NCBI RefSeq assembly: GCF_030848805.1
Contig: NC_092363.1
Location: forward strand, 13,260,241-13,324,240
Length of the DNA: 64,000 nt
Origin: Temnothorax longispinosus
Lineage: Eukaryota > Arthropoda > Insecta > Hymenoptera > Formicidae
Reading direction: 5' to 3'
Shown here: piece after piece, positions 42,311 through 53,279 of the stretch
How positions within the stretch are numbered: position 1 is the first letter of the stretch
Layout of the letters: each line of letters opens with the position of its first letter
The notes under the pieces: model-generated
What the model was told of the DNA's origin: nothing
Databases searched by the model: none
The model's input: only the letters and a program-made list of their open reading frames with translations
Made by a program: the position numbers and the translations under genes

Positions 42311-43498
42311 GCAACTAGGATAGTGAAGACAAAGTGAAAGTGTTGGAGAAATGGTCTTTACTAATCAGTAATTTTCTTTATCAAAGTCAGTTCTTTCTTT
42401 ATACCAGTCAATTAATTTTTTACATCAAAAACAGGTTGTCAGCATTTCTTATACATGTGGTAACTTTCTCAGGAAAGCATTGTCCTTCAAATGAAATCGA
42501 AATTGTTTTAGATGACTTAAACTTGTTACTAGTATTAGTATTAAGATGGTCTGTCCTCATCGGTCAAGTGAACTCTGCAATTTATTTCGCACCTACAATC
42601 TTGAAAGTTAATATCTTTACGCGACATACAGAAAAGAAGGATAAATGCAATGAGATTTTTCTGTTTAAGTTGAGGGTGAGAAACTAAAGCGTTGACCGCG
42701 GATCTGGTCTTAAGGAAGGTTGTAACCATGCACCCTGTAAATGCATCTATTCGCGGCAAACACCGGTCGGGTGCCGCCCGATCGAACATTAGTCGGGCGA
42801 AGATAGCGCGGTGCGCCCACATTTTTAATTCCATCAAAGAAATCATGTGCGCGCGTCATCAACGGCTCGCCGCACCGATAATCCTCGCTCCGACGAGCGC
42901 CGACGGAAGCCGATCTCCGCCGAGCGTGAGAGCGTGGCCGGGAACCGTAATTCCGCGCTGAAAAAATCACTTTATCTTGAGCCAGCTACCTTCCCGATCC
43001 GCTAGTCTTGAAAGAAGAAGCACTCCGACTCCTAGAGAAGCAGAGAAAACGAGGTCCAGTTATCTGGGTCTCATGCAATAGAGTAAAGTGCGGAATTAGG
43101 AACAAGGGCGATATTAGGCACAGTTCCTAACTCCTAGGAGTACGGGTTAACATAACAGGTTATGTTAATCAGTGGTATAGTATTCCTTGGTGTGACTTAG
43201 AATTTTTATTCTAATGACTTTTAACGATATATAATAAGATGCCGTCTTTACAATAGCTTGTTCGGGACTCTCCTTCGTGCCTCGCCAGCTACTATTCTAG
43301 TTGTTAATGGCGGGAAATATTTTTATTGATTTATTGTTAGCACAACTTTCTTGTCGTTAATACCATATCGTTCTGACCGTACATCTTGGCGCTCTCATCT
43401 GCTGGCGAAATCGCTGTTTCCACCAAATTCTTTTATTAATACATGCAAAACTATGTCTTATTGTAACAATAAATATTTCTATTAATTATATGTTTTAG
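42311..43498. other. IFT80 intron, no gene seen
   Basis: A GC-rich patch at 42700-42960 (CGGGTGCCGCCCGATCG) differs from its AT-rich surroundings and may be a repeat fragment. Open frames there are short on both strands and not convincing. 42965-43490 shows nothing recognisable. Confidence 0.4.
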
Positions 43499-43649
43499 CT
43501 ACAATGGCACAAAATATTGTATGGGCCACTGATGCAAATGTATTAGCTGCAATGTTGGATGCGAATCTGTCAGTATGGCTATGTCCTAATTGTGTTCATT
43601 ATAGTGATCGCAAAGTAATACGACGAACAAGAATTGATAAAGAAAACAG
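43499..43649 (+). CDS. IFT80: IFT80-like exon (continues from 1164)
   Basis: Acceptor TGTTTTAG precedes CT, which completes the split codon from the exon ending at 1164. The donor is AACAG|GTATTG. The exon encodes TMAQNIVWATDANVLAAMLD then LSVWLCPN, matching the IFT80 pattern in which a propeller strand ending W.CPN follows the KxGTM segment. It ends with two bases of a codon, completed by the first base at 44086. No stop or frameshift is visible. Confidence 0.75.
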
Positions 43650-44085
43650 GTATTGCTCACAAATTGCTAAATATAAATGATATATTTATACATATATTGC
43701 ATAACATTAAATTTATGACTATTAGAACATCAAAAACGTAATTTTAATATGTGCCTCTGAATTATCAAATATTATTATATTAAGCATATCTTTTCTTTGA
43801 TTATTTTAAGACAATCTTTTTTAGTGATAGTTGTGATCATTATATACTAAACTTTTTTAATTTTTAAGATCACATATTGTACTAACTAGAATGTGCACTC
43901 GATTTTTAGATTATAACCTCTTTGCATAGATATTGATCCTTAAACATTTATTTACTTATTTATTATTTATTAATTATATGTAATATTGTATTTAATTCTT
44001 TTACGTAATTCAATTTTTGTGTAATATGTATCTTTTAATATTATAAATAATTCTATTTTCATAATTCACAAATATTTTTATACAG

Positions 44086-44257
44086 TGAATTTGGAAAACA
44101 GCCTAACATTGTGAGTGTCCGTAATGGCATGGTCATGGTGAGACGTGGAGATGGTGCTATAGTAGCTTCATCTTTTTACAATCTCTTTACAAGTTTTCAC
44201 GAACACATATCGAACAAGAAGTTAAAAGAAGCACTTTCTCTCTGTCGTATGGCTCAG
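44086..44257 (+). CDS. IFT80: IFT80-like exon (end of propeller into helical repeats)
   Basis: Acceptor ATACAG, donor CTCAG|GTAATA. The first base completes a Ser codon and 57 full codons follow. The peptide runs from SEFGKQPNIVSV through GDGAIVASSFYNLF to LKEALSLCRMAQ. In IFT80 the equivalent stretch is the last propeller strand followed by the start of the alpha-solenoid, with the motif ALKLCR. The next exon is not recognisable in the remaining 19.7 kb. It may lie in the assembly gap at 44641-45140 or beyond the window. Confidence 0.75.
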
Positions 44258-44640
44258 GTAATATAATGTAACGTAATATAATAATATATTTATATACATT
44301 ACCCCACTAGCACACGAACGATGAAATTCTCATTTGAATCGCGCGTAATTGCCCGTCCTCTAAACCAACCGAATGAAAATCGCCGAGCCTAAGTATGTTT
44401 TTTATTAACAATTTATAAACAAATTCGTTTTTCTCCACAAATACGATGAATTTTGAAATTTTTGTAGAGATAAAAGTTGTAGAACAGACAAATATCTACA
44501 AAAAATGTTCTTATAAATTTTTTGAAATATCTCATATTATTTGAGACATTTGTAACAAGAGCTACTCGCGGAGCGGAGCGGAGAGTTCTAACAAGCACAC
44601 GGCAGTCTCTACCGGTCTAGGTAGAGATAAAAGTATATGA

Positions 44641-45140
44641 NNNNNNNNNNNNNNNNNNNNNNNNNNNNNNNNNNNNNNNNNNNNNNNNNNNNNNNNNNNN
44701 NNNNNNNNNNNNNNNNNNNNNNNNNNNNNNNNNNNNNNNNNNNNNNNNNNNNNNNNNNNNNNNNNNNNNNNNNNNNNNNNNNNNNNNNNNNNNNNNNNNN
44801 NNNNNNNNNNNNNNNNNNNNNNNNNNNNNNNNNNNNNNNNNNNNNNNNNNNNNNNNNNNNNNNNNNNNNNNNNNNNNNNNNNNNNNNNNNNNNNNNNNNN
44901 NNNNNNNNNNNNNNNNNNNNNNNNNNNNNNNNNNNNNNNNNNNNNNNNNNNNNNNNNNNNNNNNNNNNNNNNNNNNNNNNNNNNNNNNNNNNNNNNNNNN
45001 NNNNNNNNNNNNNNNNNNNNNNNNNNNNNNNNNNNNNNNNNNNNNNNNNNNNNNNNNNNNNNNNNNNNNNNNNNNNNNNNNNNNNNNNNNNNNNNNNNNN
45101 NNNNNNNNNNNNNNNNNNNNNNNNNNNNNNNNNNNNNNNN
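44641..45140. other. Assembly gap (500 N)
   Basis: Exactly 500 N, probably a placeholder length. Frames through it are artefacts. An IFT80 exon could be hidden here. Confidence 0.99.
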
Positions 45141-45511
45141 TGATTATATATAATTTTTTTTTCCGGGTAGGCACACCATCTTTATAGCGAATTGTCTTAT
45201 TTATCACTCCTGCATCCTTTAACGCTTTTAGTTTCATCTGCAAGTCCTTGAAATGCCGCCTCTACTTGAGTGTCTGATTGAAATATCCGTACAGATCCAG
45301 AATATCGTGTTCTGTTTCGCAGAATTTTTAGGGCATCATGCTTAAAAAGACTTTTTATACGTAGAACAATAAAAGAAATCAATTGTTGTAAAAAAAATAA
45401 AAAAAATTAAAACAAAAATTTTATTGCTTTTTATAGACGCATTCAATTTTACAAAATTGCAAATATAAAAATTATTTGATTCTTTTCATTATTTTACGTA
45501 TAAAATTATTA

Positions 45512-45685
45512 AGATAAACCGAATAAGTAACATTTACTTTGCCAGTCAATAATTAACCCAATTAAGAATTTAATCGACTAGACTGGCAATGATTATAATG
45601 TCGTAATTTGTCTCGACGATTATAATTGTTGCCACGATTATAATCATTGCCAGTATAGTCGATTAAATTCTTAATTGGGTTATTA
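45512..45685. repeat. Palindromic repeat, same family as 12655-13266 arms
   Basis: ACCGAATAAGTAACATTTAC and CAATTAAGAATTTAATCGA on the left; the second recurs inverted at 45655-45685. Loop contains GATTATAAT repeats. Confidence 0.8.
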
Positions 45686-45689
45686 AGAT

Positions 45690-46722
45690 AAAGTTATACA
45701 GAACAATGATAGAGCTGGGGGATCCCGCCGAAACTAGTGCAACTCACCAGGGCGTTGATGGGCAATACAAGAAGTGCAGTAAGGATCCAGGGAGAACTTG
45801 GAGAAGTTTTTCAGATTAACAAAGGACTAAAACAAAGGGACGATCTAGCGCCGATGCTGTTCAACTTAGCGATGGAAGAGGCAATAAGAAAGATAAATGT
45901 AGATGTAAACGGCAACCTACTCTACAAATCGAAACAGCTAGCGGCGTACGCCAACGATACAAACTGCCTAGCCAGAGTGCTATCATATCTGAAGGAAATG
46001 CTTGACGAGCTAGGAGCGGCGAGGGATACAGGGCTACAAATAAATGAAGACAAAACGAAGATTATATTCCAGGGCAGAAAACCACAGAGAGCGGCACGAA
46101 ATACAACAATAAGTAACTTTGAGAAAGTGGAAGAACTCAAATACCTAGGATTCATTCTTACATCAGAAAATGACGAGACGAAGGATATGAGGGAGAGGAT
46201 CAAACCGGCAAACAGAGCCTACTTCTCCCTACTGCCAATAATGAAATCAAGAAATATCCATGTAAAAACAAAGATCCTGTTATATAAGACTTTAATACGT
46301 AGCGTGTAGCGTTGTTACGTATGAGTCAGAACCATGAACTCTGACACGGAAAACAAAAGACGCCCCGGACGCCTTCGAGAGAAAAGTACTAAGAAGAATA
46401 TATAGACCGGTCAAAGAAAGCAACGTATGGAGAATACTCTATAACCGAAATATACCAAAGGTACAAAGCTTCTAAACTGTCAACGCATATAAAGTTTATG
46501 CGCTTAAGATGGGCTGGGCATGTGCAACGCATGAGGGATACAAGCATGCCAAAAAGACTCATGGGACAACGACCTAGAGGAAAACCCAGAGCAAGATGGG
46601 AGAATGAAGTCTCAACATATGCCCGGAGCCTGTTGAACGTAAGAAATTGGAGAACGTGCACTGCGGAGCGGAATGTCTGGAGAGGGAGACTGAGGGAGGC
46701 CCTGGCTCGATATGAGCTGTAG
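45690..46722 (+). pseudogene. LINE reverse transcriptase fragment, catalytic Asp lost
   Basis: Frame 45737-46309: FQINKGLKQRDDLAPMLFNL (RT motif B), AAYANDTNCLA where the catalytic pair should be ADD, so the first Asp of the pair is Asn, then GLQINEDKTKII and EELKYLGFILTSE. After a break at about 46310 the C-terminal part follows at 46498-46722: RLRWAGHVQRMRDTSMPKRL and GKPRARWENEV, typical of RTE-like LINE ends. 5'-truncated; no endonuclease. Confidence 0.8.
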
Positions 46723-46979
46723 TGCCATCGAAGAAGAAGATCTAAAGGCGCCAAAGGCGGGTTCTACCACAGAAGATCCGAGGGGGGAGCAGGGCAGCGG
46801 GGTTCGTGGCGCAGGGTACTCCATGCCCGGTGGGCAAGGTGAGGGGTTTGCGGGGAGAAGGAGGATCCGCGTTCGAGGGCGACGGGTCCACGGGGAGGAG
46901 GAACCGCGCTGACGGTCAGTTATATGGTCGCGGGAAGGAGGACGCGCGTTTTGAGCACCGGGAGGACCCGCGTGCAATG

Positions 46980-46980
46980 G

Positions 46981-47028
<48 letters not shown>
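46980..47028. repeat. (CT)n microsatellite
   Basis: About 24 CT units; preceded by a GC-rich stretch (46733-46975) with no credible gene. Frames crossing it are spurious. Confidence 0.95.
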
Positions 47029-47031
<3 letters not shown>

Positions 47032-47039
47032 GGACACGA

Positions 47040-47870
47040 TCTGCTTGAAATGTCATTCTCTCTAAATCGTACGTTTGACTCTAAGCAATCTGTACTGCGG
47101 CGTAGTTATAGGAACTTTGACACCTCTGCGTTTCTTGAGCATCTTTATTCCTTGGCAATCACTGTTCAGATTGTGAATGTGACTAACGTTGAGGAGGTTT
47201 GTTCTTGTTTGTCGTCTACCTTGCTTGACGTGCTGGGTGTGTTTGCTCCTGCTCGTAGATCTGTGATTAGAAGGCCTCCTATTCATTGGCTCTCTGATGA
47301 AGTAGATCCCGACTCCGTACACGTAATCAGCTGTATAAGTAAGCCAAACGTTCCAATAGTCTTCACTCTTCTTGGCTATGCTAGATACATCTTCGCAACC
47401 AGCTTAACATTGATATCAAGCGCGCCAAAAGTGATTTTCACTTTGCATCTCTTACTAACATTACCGACTCTGCTAAATTGTGGAGAGAACTTGCCCGTCT
47501 CGGTCTTGTCAAGTCTACGTCGGTTTCTCCTCTCCGCTTTTTCTCACCAGATCAACTAAATTTATATTACGTCTCTGTATCTAATACTTCATCACCTTGC
47601 TCGTACATTAACTTCATGTCAGCCATTGCTTCAGTTTCTAGTCCTTCTCAACGTTCAAAATTTGTTTTTTCTACTATTCAGCCTAATGATGTATATAAGC
47701 TTATCACAAATGAACCTCTTCATTTCTATGCATCTGGCCAGGACGGCATTCGGCTTTATGTTCTCCGTATTGCCTGGCCTGTTATTTCCCAATGGCTCAC
47801 TTCACTGCTTAATTGTTCACTTCAATCTTCCGTATTTCCTTCATTATGGGAACGTGCGTTGATCCGCCCT
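47040..47870 (+). pseudogene. LINE ORF2 fragment (post-endonuclease to RT start)
   Basis: Plus strand: RRSYRNFDTSAFLEHLYSLA, VEEVCSCLSSTLLDVLGVFA, RRSVIRRPPIHWLSDEV, then in other frames KLWRELARLGLVKSTSVSPL and LNCSLQSSVFPSLWERALIR, the order seen between the endonuclease and first RT motifs of many insect LINEs. Several shifts; ends abruptly near 47875. Confidence 0.7.
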
Positions 47871-47879
47871 TTCTCGAAG

Positions 47880-48710
47880 ATTCGCACTCCTTCTCCTTCT
47901 CTCCACCATTTTCCAATTTCTTTCTGTCTCTTTTACTCTTTTTTTCAGGTCGTTGCTTCCTTTCATTTTGTTTTTGCTCCTCTCCGATTCCTGGAGTTTC
48001 TCCTCTAACTGTTTTACTCTGTTTTTTATGCTCGTTTTTTGTTCGTCTCATATCATTTCTCTCCTTCTTTATTTTTCCCTCAGGTCCTGTATCTCTTTCT
48101 TTATCTCATCTTTTTTTCTTTTCTTTTTCTGTTTGTCTATTCTCGCCAAAATCTCCTTTAACATTCTTTCCGCTTTTATATTATCTTTTCTCTCTTCCTC
48201 TCTCTTTATTTTATTTGGCGATCTTATTATTCTTACTTTTTTATTGAATCTTTCTAAGATTTCTTTTTTGGTTTTTTCCGCCACTTCTTTTTCTTCCTCT
48301 TTTTCTCTTTTTTTTAAGTAGTCTTTAATGGATTCCAGGCTTCCCGTCTTTTCTCAGTCGCGATAATTTCTCTGGCCTCGTTGGTCTGCCCCCTGTATTC
48401 TTTCCTCTTTCAACTTCTTTACTTTTCTCTTTGTCACCTCTCTGCGTTCTAATGCTCCTCTCTCCGCACCCCTCTTTCTCTTCTTCCATTTGCTCCTTCA
48501 TCTTTTTTCCTCTTATGCTGTTTCCTTACTTTTAGGTTTACTTTGTTTTATCACTTCCTTTCTTATCGGTTGGCTCTTACCAACTTTGCTTTTCTATGCC
48601 TCTTTCTCATATGTACGCCGCGCTCTGTCTCTCTTTTCTTTCTCTATTCTCCTTCGGTTCTTGCTTTCTAACCTCCAAACTCTTACCGTCCTTGTATAAT
48701 TCAAAAATCC
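47880..48710 (-). pseudogene. Lys/Glu-rich coiled-coil remnant, probable LINE ORF1
   Basis: Minus strand is purine-rich and encodes Lys/Glu/Arg-rich pieces (48284-48069: ERFNKKVRIIRSPNKIKREE; 48051-47809) like the coiled coil of the ORF1 at 13892. Several stops. Low complexity prevents a firm call. Confidence 0.4.
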
Positions 48711-48719
48711 GTTGATATT

Positions 48720-49784
48720 ACGGCTTCTTCACTTTATATTTATCTATGCAATCATTGTTGCATTTTGGCGCTTACAAACGACCTGTAACATAAACGCCCT
48801 GAGGCGATGGAACAGCAGATAACTTCGAAAAAATGCGGACGAAACTGACAGTTGTGTTTCTATCTACTTACTCCACGAATGTCCTAGAAAGAATGTCCAC
48901 ATTAAAGAGTGAAAAAACGGTACTTAAAATTCAAATGTCCGTCATTTTTTTAATTTTTGACTTTTTATTCATATTATAGGTTCAAGCTCCAACAAATATT
49001 ATATATTTCATGAAAATTTTAGGATTTTTGATTTCTGATAAATTTTACAGGTGCTAGAGTGATTCCCAATTGGACATCTTTTTTTGACGCGGTCACGATG
49101 CACCACGTGTAACACCATTCCACGGTAGTAATTTCTATTAAAAACAATTATTTTATGTACTCTTAGACTCCATAAATAAGTATCAAAAATCTTCAGTTGT
49201 TCATTTACTTCCTTCTATAAAAAAAAATTCAAGAAAATTACCTTACTTTTGGGTCGCTAGATGAGATGAGAACAAAAATTTCACTATAATAGAAAGAAAT
49301 AATTGGTACTGGTGTACTATGAAAGCATCCACCTATCATAATCCAACAACAAAACTTAATAATTAGTTCTTCTATTGTACTGTGTAATTATTTAAAAGTT
49401 GAATATTCAAAATCTTATGTTATTTTTGAGAAATCGAAAATGTAAAATATTTAAAAATTGATATAAAAAGTAAAAGATTGCAAAAACTAATTTATGATTT
49501 GAAAAGTTTCAATATTAAAAAATTGAAACAATAATTTATATACGAAGATGGTTCAAACACAAAACAATAGTTCAGTTTGCGGACCTAATCAATCTGTGTC
49601 GCCCTGCACATTGTGACACGTTCAGACAGGTTTCACCTTACAAGCCGTAACAATCTTCACAAAGTCAGCAGTCAGACGCTGTCACGATGACTGAACGAGC
49701 AGTGCAAAGAAGTAATGTTAAGCAACGAATATAATTATTTAACAGAAAGTATATGTATTTGTTTCGTCAATAATAATTAATAAA
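48720..49784. other. No gene seen
   Basis: AT-rich unique-looking sequence; no long open frame, no recognisable repeat. Confidence 0.5.
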
Positions 49785-49967
49785 CGAGAAAGACTATTTT
49801 TATATTCGACAACGTTTGGCTAATGTCGTGACAATTCGATCATTGGTTTTGGTCAGATTAATCGTTAAGACTTTTTCGACTATGGGTTTTGGTCGTTTCT
49901 AAATTGATTTAATCTTTGATACTTACATATAAGCATCTTATTTTTATTAAATTAAATTATTACACAT

Positions 49968-50040
49968 GCTTCAGTGGTCGAATTGGTACGACGCCCTACA
50001 CGGAATAAGGGAGGTTCCAGGTTCGAACCCTGGCTGAGGT
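49968..50040 (+). tRNA. tRNA-like gene, anticodon arm irregular
   Basis: 73 nt: acceptor GCTTCAG/CTGAGGT (with G-T pairs), T8, D stem GTCG/CGAC with loop AATTGGTA keeping A14, G18G19 and A21, and T arm CCAGG-TTCGAAC-CCTGG. A box TGGTCGAATTGG and B box GGTTCGAACC are intact. The anticodon stem CCCTA faces TAAGGG with one extra base; the loop CACGGAA would give CGG (Pro) but lacks U33. Another register gives ACG (Arg-like). Probably a tRNA-derived pseudogene that keeps its RNA polymerase III promoter. Confidence 0.65.
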
Positions 50041-50044
50041 AATA

Positions 50045-50050
50045 TTTTTT
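50045..50050 (+). terminator. RNA polymerase III terminator
   Basis: Six T residues five bases after the tRNA-like 3' end, before the right arm of the inverted repeat. Confidence 0.6.
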
Positions 50051-50240
50051 GCAATAAGTTTAATAAATTAATTTAATAAAAATAAGATGCTTAAATGTAA
50101 GTATCAAAGATTAAATCAATTTAGAAACGACCAAAACCCATGGTCAAAAAAGTCTTGACGATTAATCTGACCAAAACCAATGGTCGAATTGTCACGACAT
50201 TAGCCAAACGTTGTCGAATATAAAAATAGAGTCTTTCTCG

Positions 50241-51239
50241 ATAATTATCCAATTTTTCATGAATAAAAGGGTCAATTCTTCTGAAATTTTGACCAGACTT
50301 CAAGCATAATTTGACAATAAATGTTTGTTACAGACAAGAGTGTATAATTGAGCAAAATTACTTCAAAAAGGAAGAAATTGTGTAAAAAATAAATCTCACG
50401 CTCAGTGACTAATTGTAAGAACTTCTGTGTATCCCAACATCATTGTTCTAGAAGCTTCCAGAACGATGGAACAAGTGTATTGTAATCAAGTGAGATATAT
50501 TAAAAAATGTAAAACATTCCGGTGATGTTGTACGTAACATGTATAGAAACAAATTCCCGTTTATATTTAATTTAAACTACCTTCATCTACGGTGTAATTT
50601 ATAAAGTAAATTGCTTAAAAAAACTTGTTGAACTTTTTAATATACATTTACTACATTCTATATGTTTATCTTACGTTTTTCATTGTTTTGATTTCTTATG
50701 ACCAAAGTATCAGCACACAATGATATGCAAGCAGGATATAGTGGTTCTGAAGAAAAACCTTTCCATCTTGGATTACCCAGTAAACGTCCTTGGTAACTAT
50801 ACAACGATACAGTATTCCATTCCACAATTAAGAAGTGCCTAGAAAAAAATTATTTTTATATAATTACATTATTGCAAAATTCAGATATACAGATAATTTC
50901 ATTAATTGCCTACAACTGAACATTGCCAATCTGCAAATTCTGATTTCAATGAAACTGTATAACATTACCGCTCGAAAGTTTGAAACATTCTACAGGGTGT
51001 TTCCTAAGTAAGTATAAAAGATTGAAAAAAATATTCTGTGGCTTATTTTAGGAAAAAAAGGTCTTATAATCCCTTTCAATTTTTTACTTAGAAAACACTA
51101 TAATTTTCGGATAAAATCACAAGTCATGACAGATACTATTATTTTATTGAAAATATTAGTAAATTTCTATATTAGAGTCTTCACCTCCGATTTGCCTCAA
51201 AATTTATATGGAGCTTCCATTCGGTCTAAAATTAGTAGT
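50241..51239. other. No gene seen
   Basis: AT-rich sequence without a credible frame or repeat structure. Confidence 0.5.
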
Positions 51240-51700
51240 TATAATATTTTAAAGGCCCACTTTCGTTTGAACACATAACGATTGGACACCGCTCGATTGA
51301 ACACGTAATATTGGACACGTTTTATTGGACACTGCACTATTGAACACCACACGATTAGGCATCGCGCGTGGTTGCAGTGGGTTCCGCTCCCTGCGGAGAG
51401 CTCCACCTCCAAAAAACTAACCCAACAATGACTCACACAACAATTGGGTCAGCATACGTGTCCAATTGTGTGGTGTCCGATTGTGCGGAGTCCAATCGTG
51501 CGGTATCCGATCGTGCGGTTTCCGATTGAGCGGTGTCCAATCGTGCAATGTGCGTGTCCAATTGTGCTGTGTCCAATCGTACTGCGTCCAATCATGCGGT
51601 GTCCAATCAAGCAGTGTCCAATAAAACGTGTCAAATGGTACGTGTCTAATCGAGCAGTGTCCAATCGCAATGTTTGAACAGGATACGCACTATTTTAAAG
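51240..51700. repeat. Foldback with 15-bp minisatellite
   Basis: About 14 units of GTGTCCAATCGTGCG and variants at 51457-51670, and inverted units at 51270-51355 (CGATTGGACACC). The loop (51365-51450) carries CAGTGGGTTCCGCTCCCTGC and CTCCAAAAAACTAACCCAAC, shared with 440-500. The unit length of 15 creates spurious pentapeptide frames on both strands. Confidence 0.9.
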
Positions 51701-51809
51701 CGCCGGAAACAATTTATCATCCTTGGGGAAAATCATGAAGTTGCCGCTTTAAGCGCTTCTCATTTAAGAACATTATTAAATTATACGTAATTTCTTACAG
51801 CACATATCT

Positions 51810-52458
51810 GTTTTTAGGTTAGGTTGTGACCGGACGGCACGAGTTGAGCCCGATTCCGGCGGATAATATTCCTATCGAACGGTCGCCACTCGGTTTAACC
51901 TTAGACTACCGAGAAGGTAAGTTCGCATCAACGCCACGATTATTCGCAAGACGCTAATAGGATTTCTTTGTTTCAGAAGGATGTCCCTAATGGATCACCG
52001 TTGCTGCTTCTCATCCCTGGATCCTCGCTTTACATCGCATACCAGATAGAGGTAAGTAAGGATAAAATAATTATATCCTAATTATTTGAATTTTATTTCA
52101 GAATGATGTCCCTGTTGGATCACCGTTGCTGCTTCTCGTCCCTGGATCCTCGCTTTACATCGCATACCAGATAGAGGTAAGTAATTATAAAGTAATTATA
52201 TGATAATTATTTTAAGTTTTGTTGCAGATCGACGCCCGGAATGGATCGTTGCTGTCTCCCGTCTCTGGATCCTCGCTTTACATCGCATACCAGATAAGGA
52301 TAAGTCCCGATAATTATGTTTAATTATTTCGCTTCTTTTCTTTCAGGTTCCTGCCCCGGATGGATCGCTGCTGTTGCTGCTGTGCTTCCCCGGATCCTCG
52401 CTTTACATCGCATACCGGATTGCCGCTGGCCAACGTTGGATCATCGTCGAAGGACAAG
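51810..52458 (+). repeat. Tandem array of four exon-like units with splice-site borders
   Basis: Units at 51977-52051, 52102-52176, 52228-about 52299 and 52347-52458 share GGATCCTCGCTTTACATCGC and ATACC. Each is preceded by a pyrimidine tract and CAG; the first two and the last end in G|GTAAGT, the third has GATAAGT instead. An upstream exon-like piece (51822-51916) has TTTTTAG and AAG|GTAAGT borders. Intervening sequences are 47-60 bp. In frame one every unit is open: units one and two are 75 bp (25 codons) and end PGSSLYIAYQIE. The upstream piece is closed in that frame, so a start is lacking. Either repeated micro-exons of an unknown transcript, or a satellite that by chance keeps splice signals. 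Confidence 0.6.
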
Positions 52459-53279
52459 GTAAGTAGAAGGTAAGTATTGATAATTTTTTATAATTAATCA
52501 GGAGAATTTGTTTCAGAATTAATCATTCTTTAATTCCAGATCATCATTTCAACACTACAGGCCGTTTCACAATGTTATAAAGGTGTCTCACATCACGAGT
52601 TTCGCGCCTTGGTGTGGATGTCGCTTTATTTAATATTCCGATCGGAGGACTCTGTGCTCCGTGATTGTTGTACTATGATCACGCACTCGGCCGTGATCAT
52701 CACTCTATCATACAATGTTCGTGCGCAGAATTAACGAACGAGTATCCGGTTGGTAAATACACTGATTAATAATGTCCGCACAATATTCCGTATCCGCGTG
52801 ACCCAATGCCCGTGGTTGTTACATACTCGATATGTACTTCCGTTAATTAACAATGTATCCGAATTTCAACTCGCGTATTGTTGCTAACACTCGATTGTAT
52901 TTGGCAACTAAGTGCCCCTCGCTATTGTTAAGACGAGTAATTTAACGCGATAGTACGCGGGAGTTCTCGGTTGTAAAGTATAACGCGTATGCCGATCGTA
53001 CAGAGTGTGATACGTGTGTTCGCCACGGCTATACCCGAGAGACTGCCTCGAGCGGTCGCTCTCGCTGGGCCTCCCCACTTAAGCCGGATTGCTCCCACTT
53101 TCGGAACTTTCTCTTTCGCCTATTGTTCGCGGTCGGCACATCTGGCGCGATCATGCGAAAACAAGATGATTCTCACTATCCTCTCGCGTGCCTTTTTGCG
53201 CATCTTCGATTTACGCCCGTTCTGGAAGGTTCTCGTGGAAATTTCCATGCGCAACGCAGTGCGAGAACACTCCTGCCTT

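Larger units (their letters stand above)
1165..43498 (+). other. IFT80: Giant intron of the IFT80-like gene (42.3 kb)
   Basis: Bounded by the donor at 1165 and the acceptor ending at 43498, whose phases agree (1 base + 2 bases). It contains the Transib element, a CUE-domain exon, a THAP gene, a 19-kb nested transposon stack, a double Penelope insertion and a Copia remnant. A misassembly joining unrelated contigs would also give this picture; no N run lies inside the intron. Confidence 0.6.
49785..50240. repeat. Inverted-repeat element carrying a tRNA-like gene in its loop
   Basis: Arms of about 170-175 bp (49785-49954 and 50064-50240), highly similar: CGAGAAAGACTATTTTTATA on the left against its inverted partner at the right end, including ACAACGTTTGGCTAATGTCG. 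The loop contains the tRNA-like sequence. No coding sequence. Exact target duplication not found. Confidence 0.85.

Noticed and set aside
44617..45243. Frames across the N run
   Set aside because: Artefacts of translating N; only the flanking residues are real.
46612..47048. Frames with Ser-Leu or Arg-Glu dipeptide runs
   Set aside because: Created by the CT microsatellite at 46980-47028.
51444..51677. Pentapeptide-repeat frames on both strands
   Set aside because: Follow from the 15-bp minisatellite; present on both strands with no start context.
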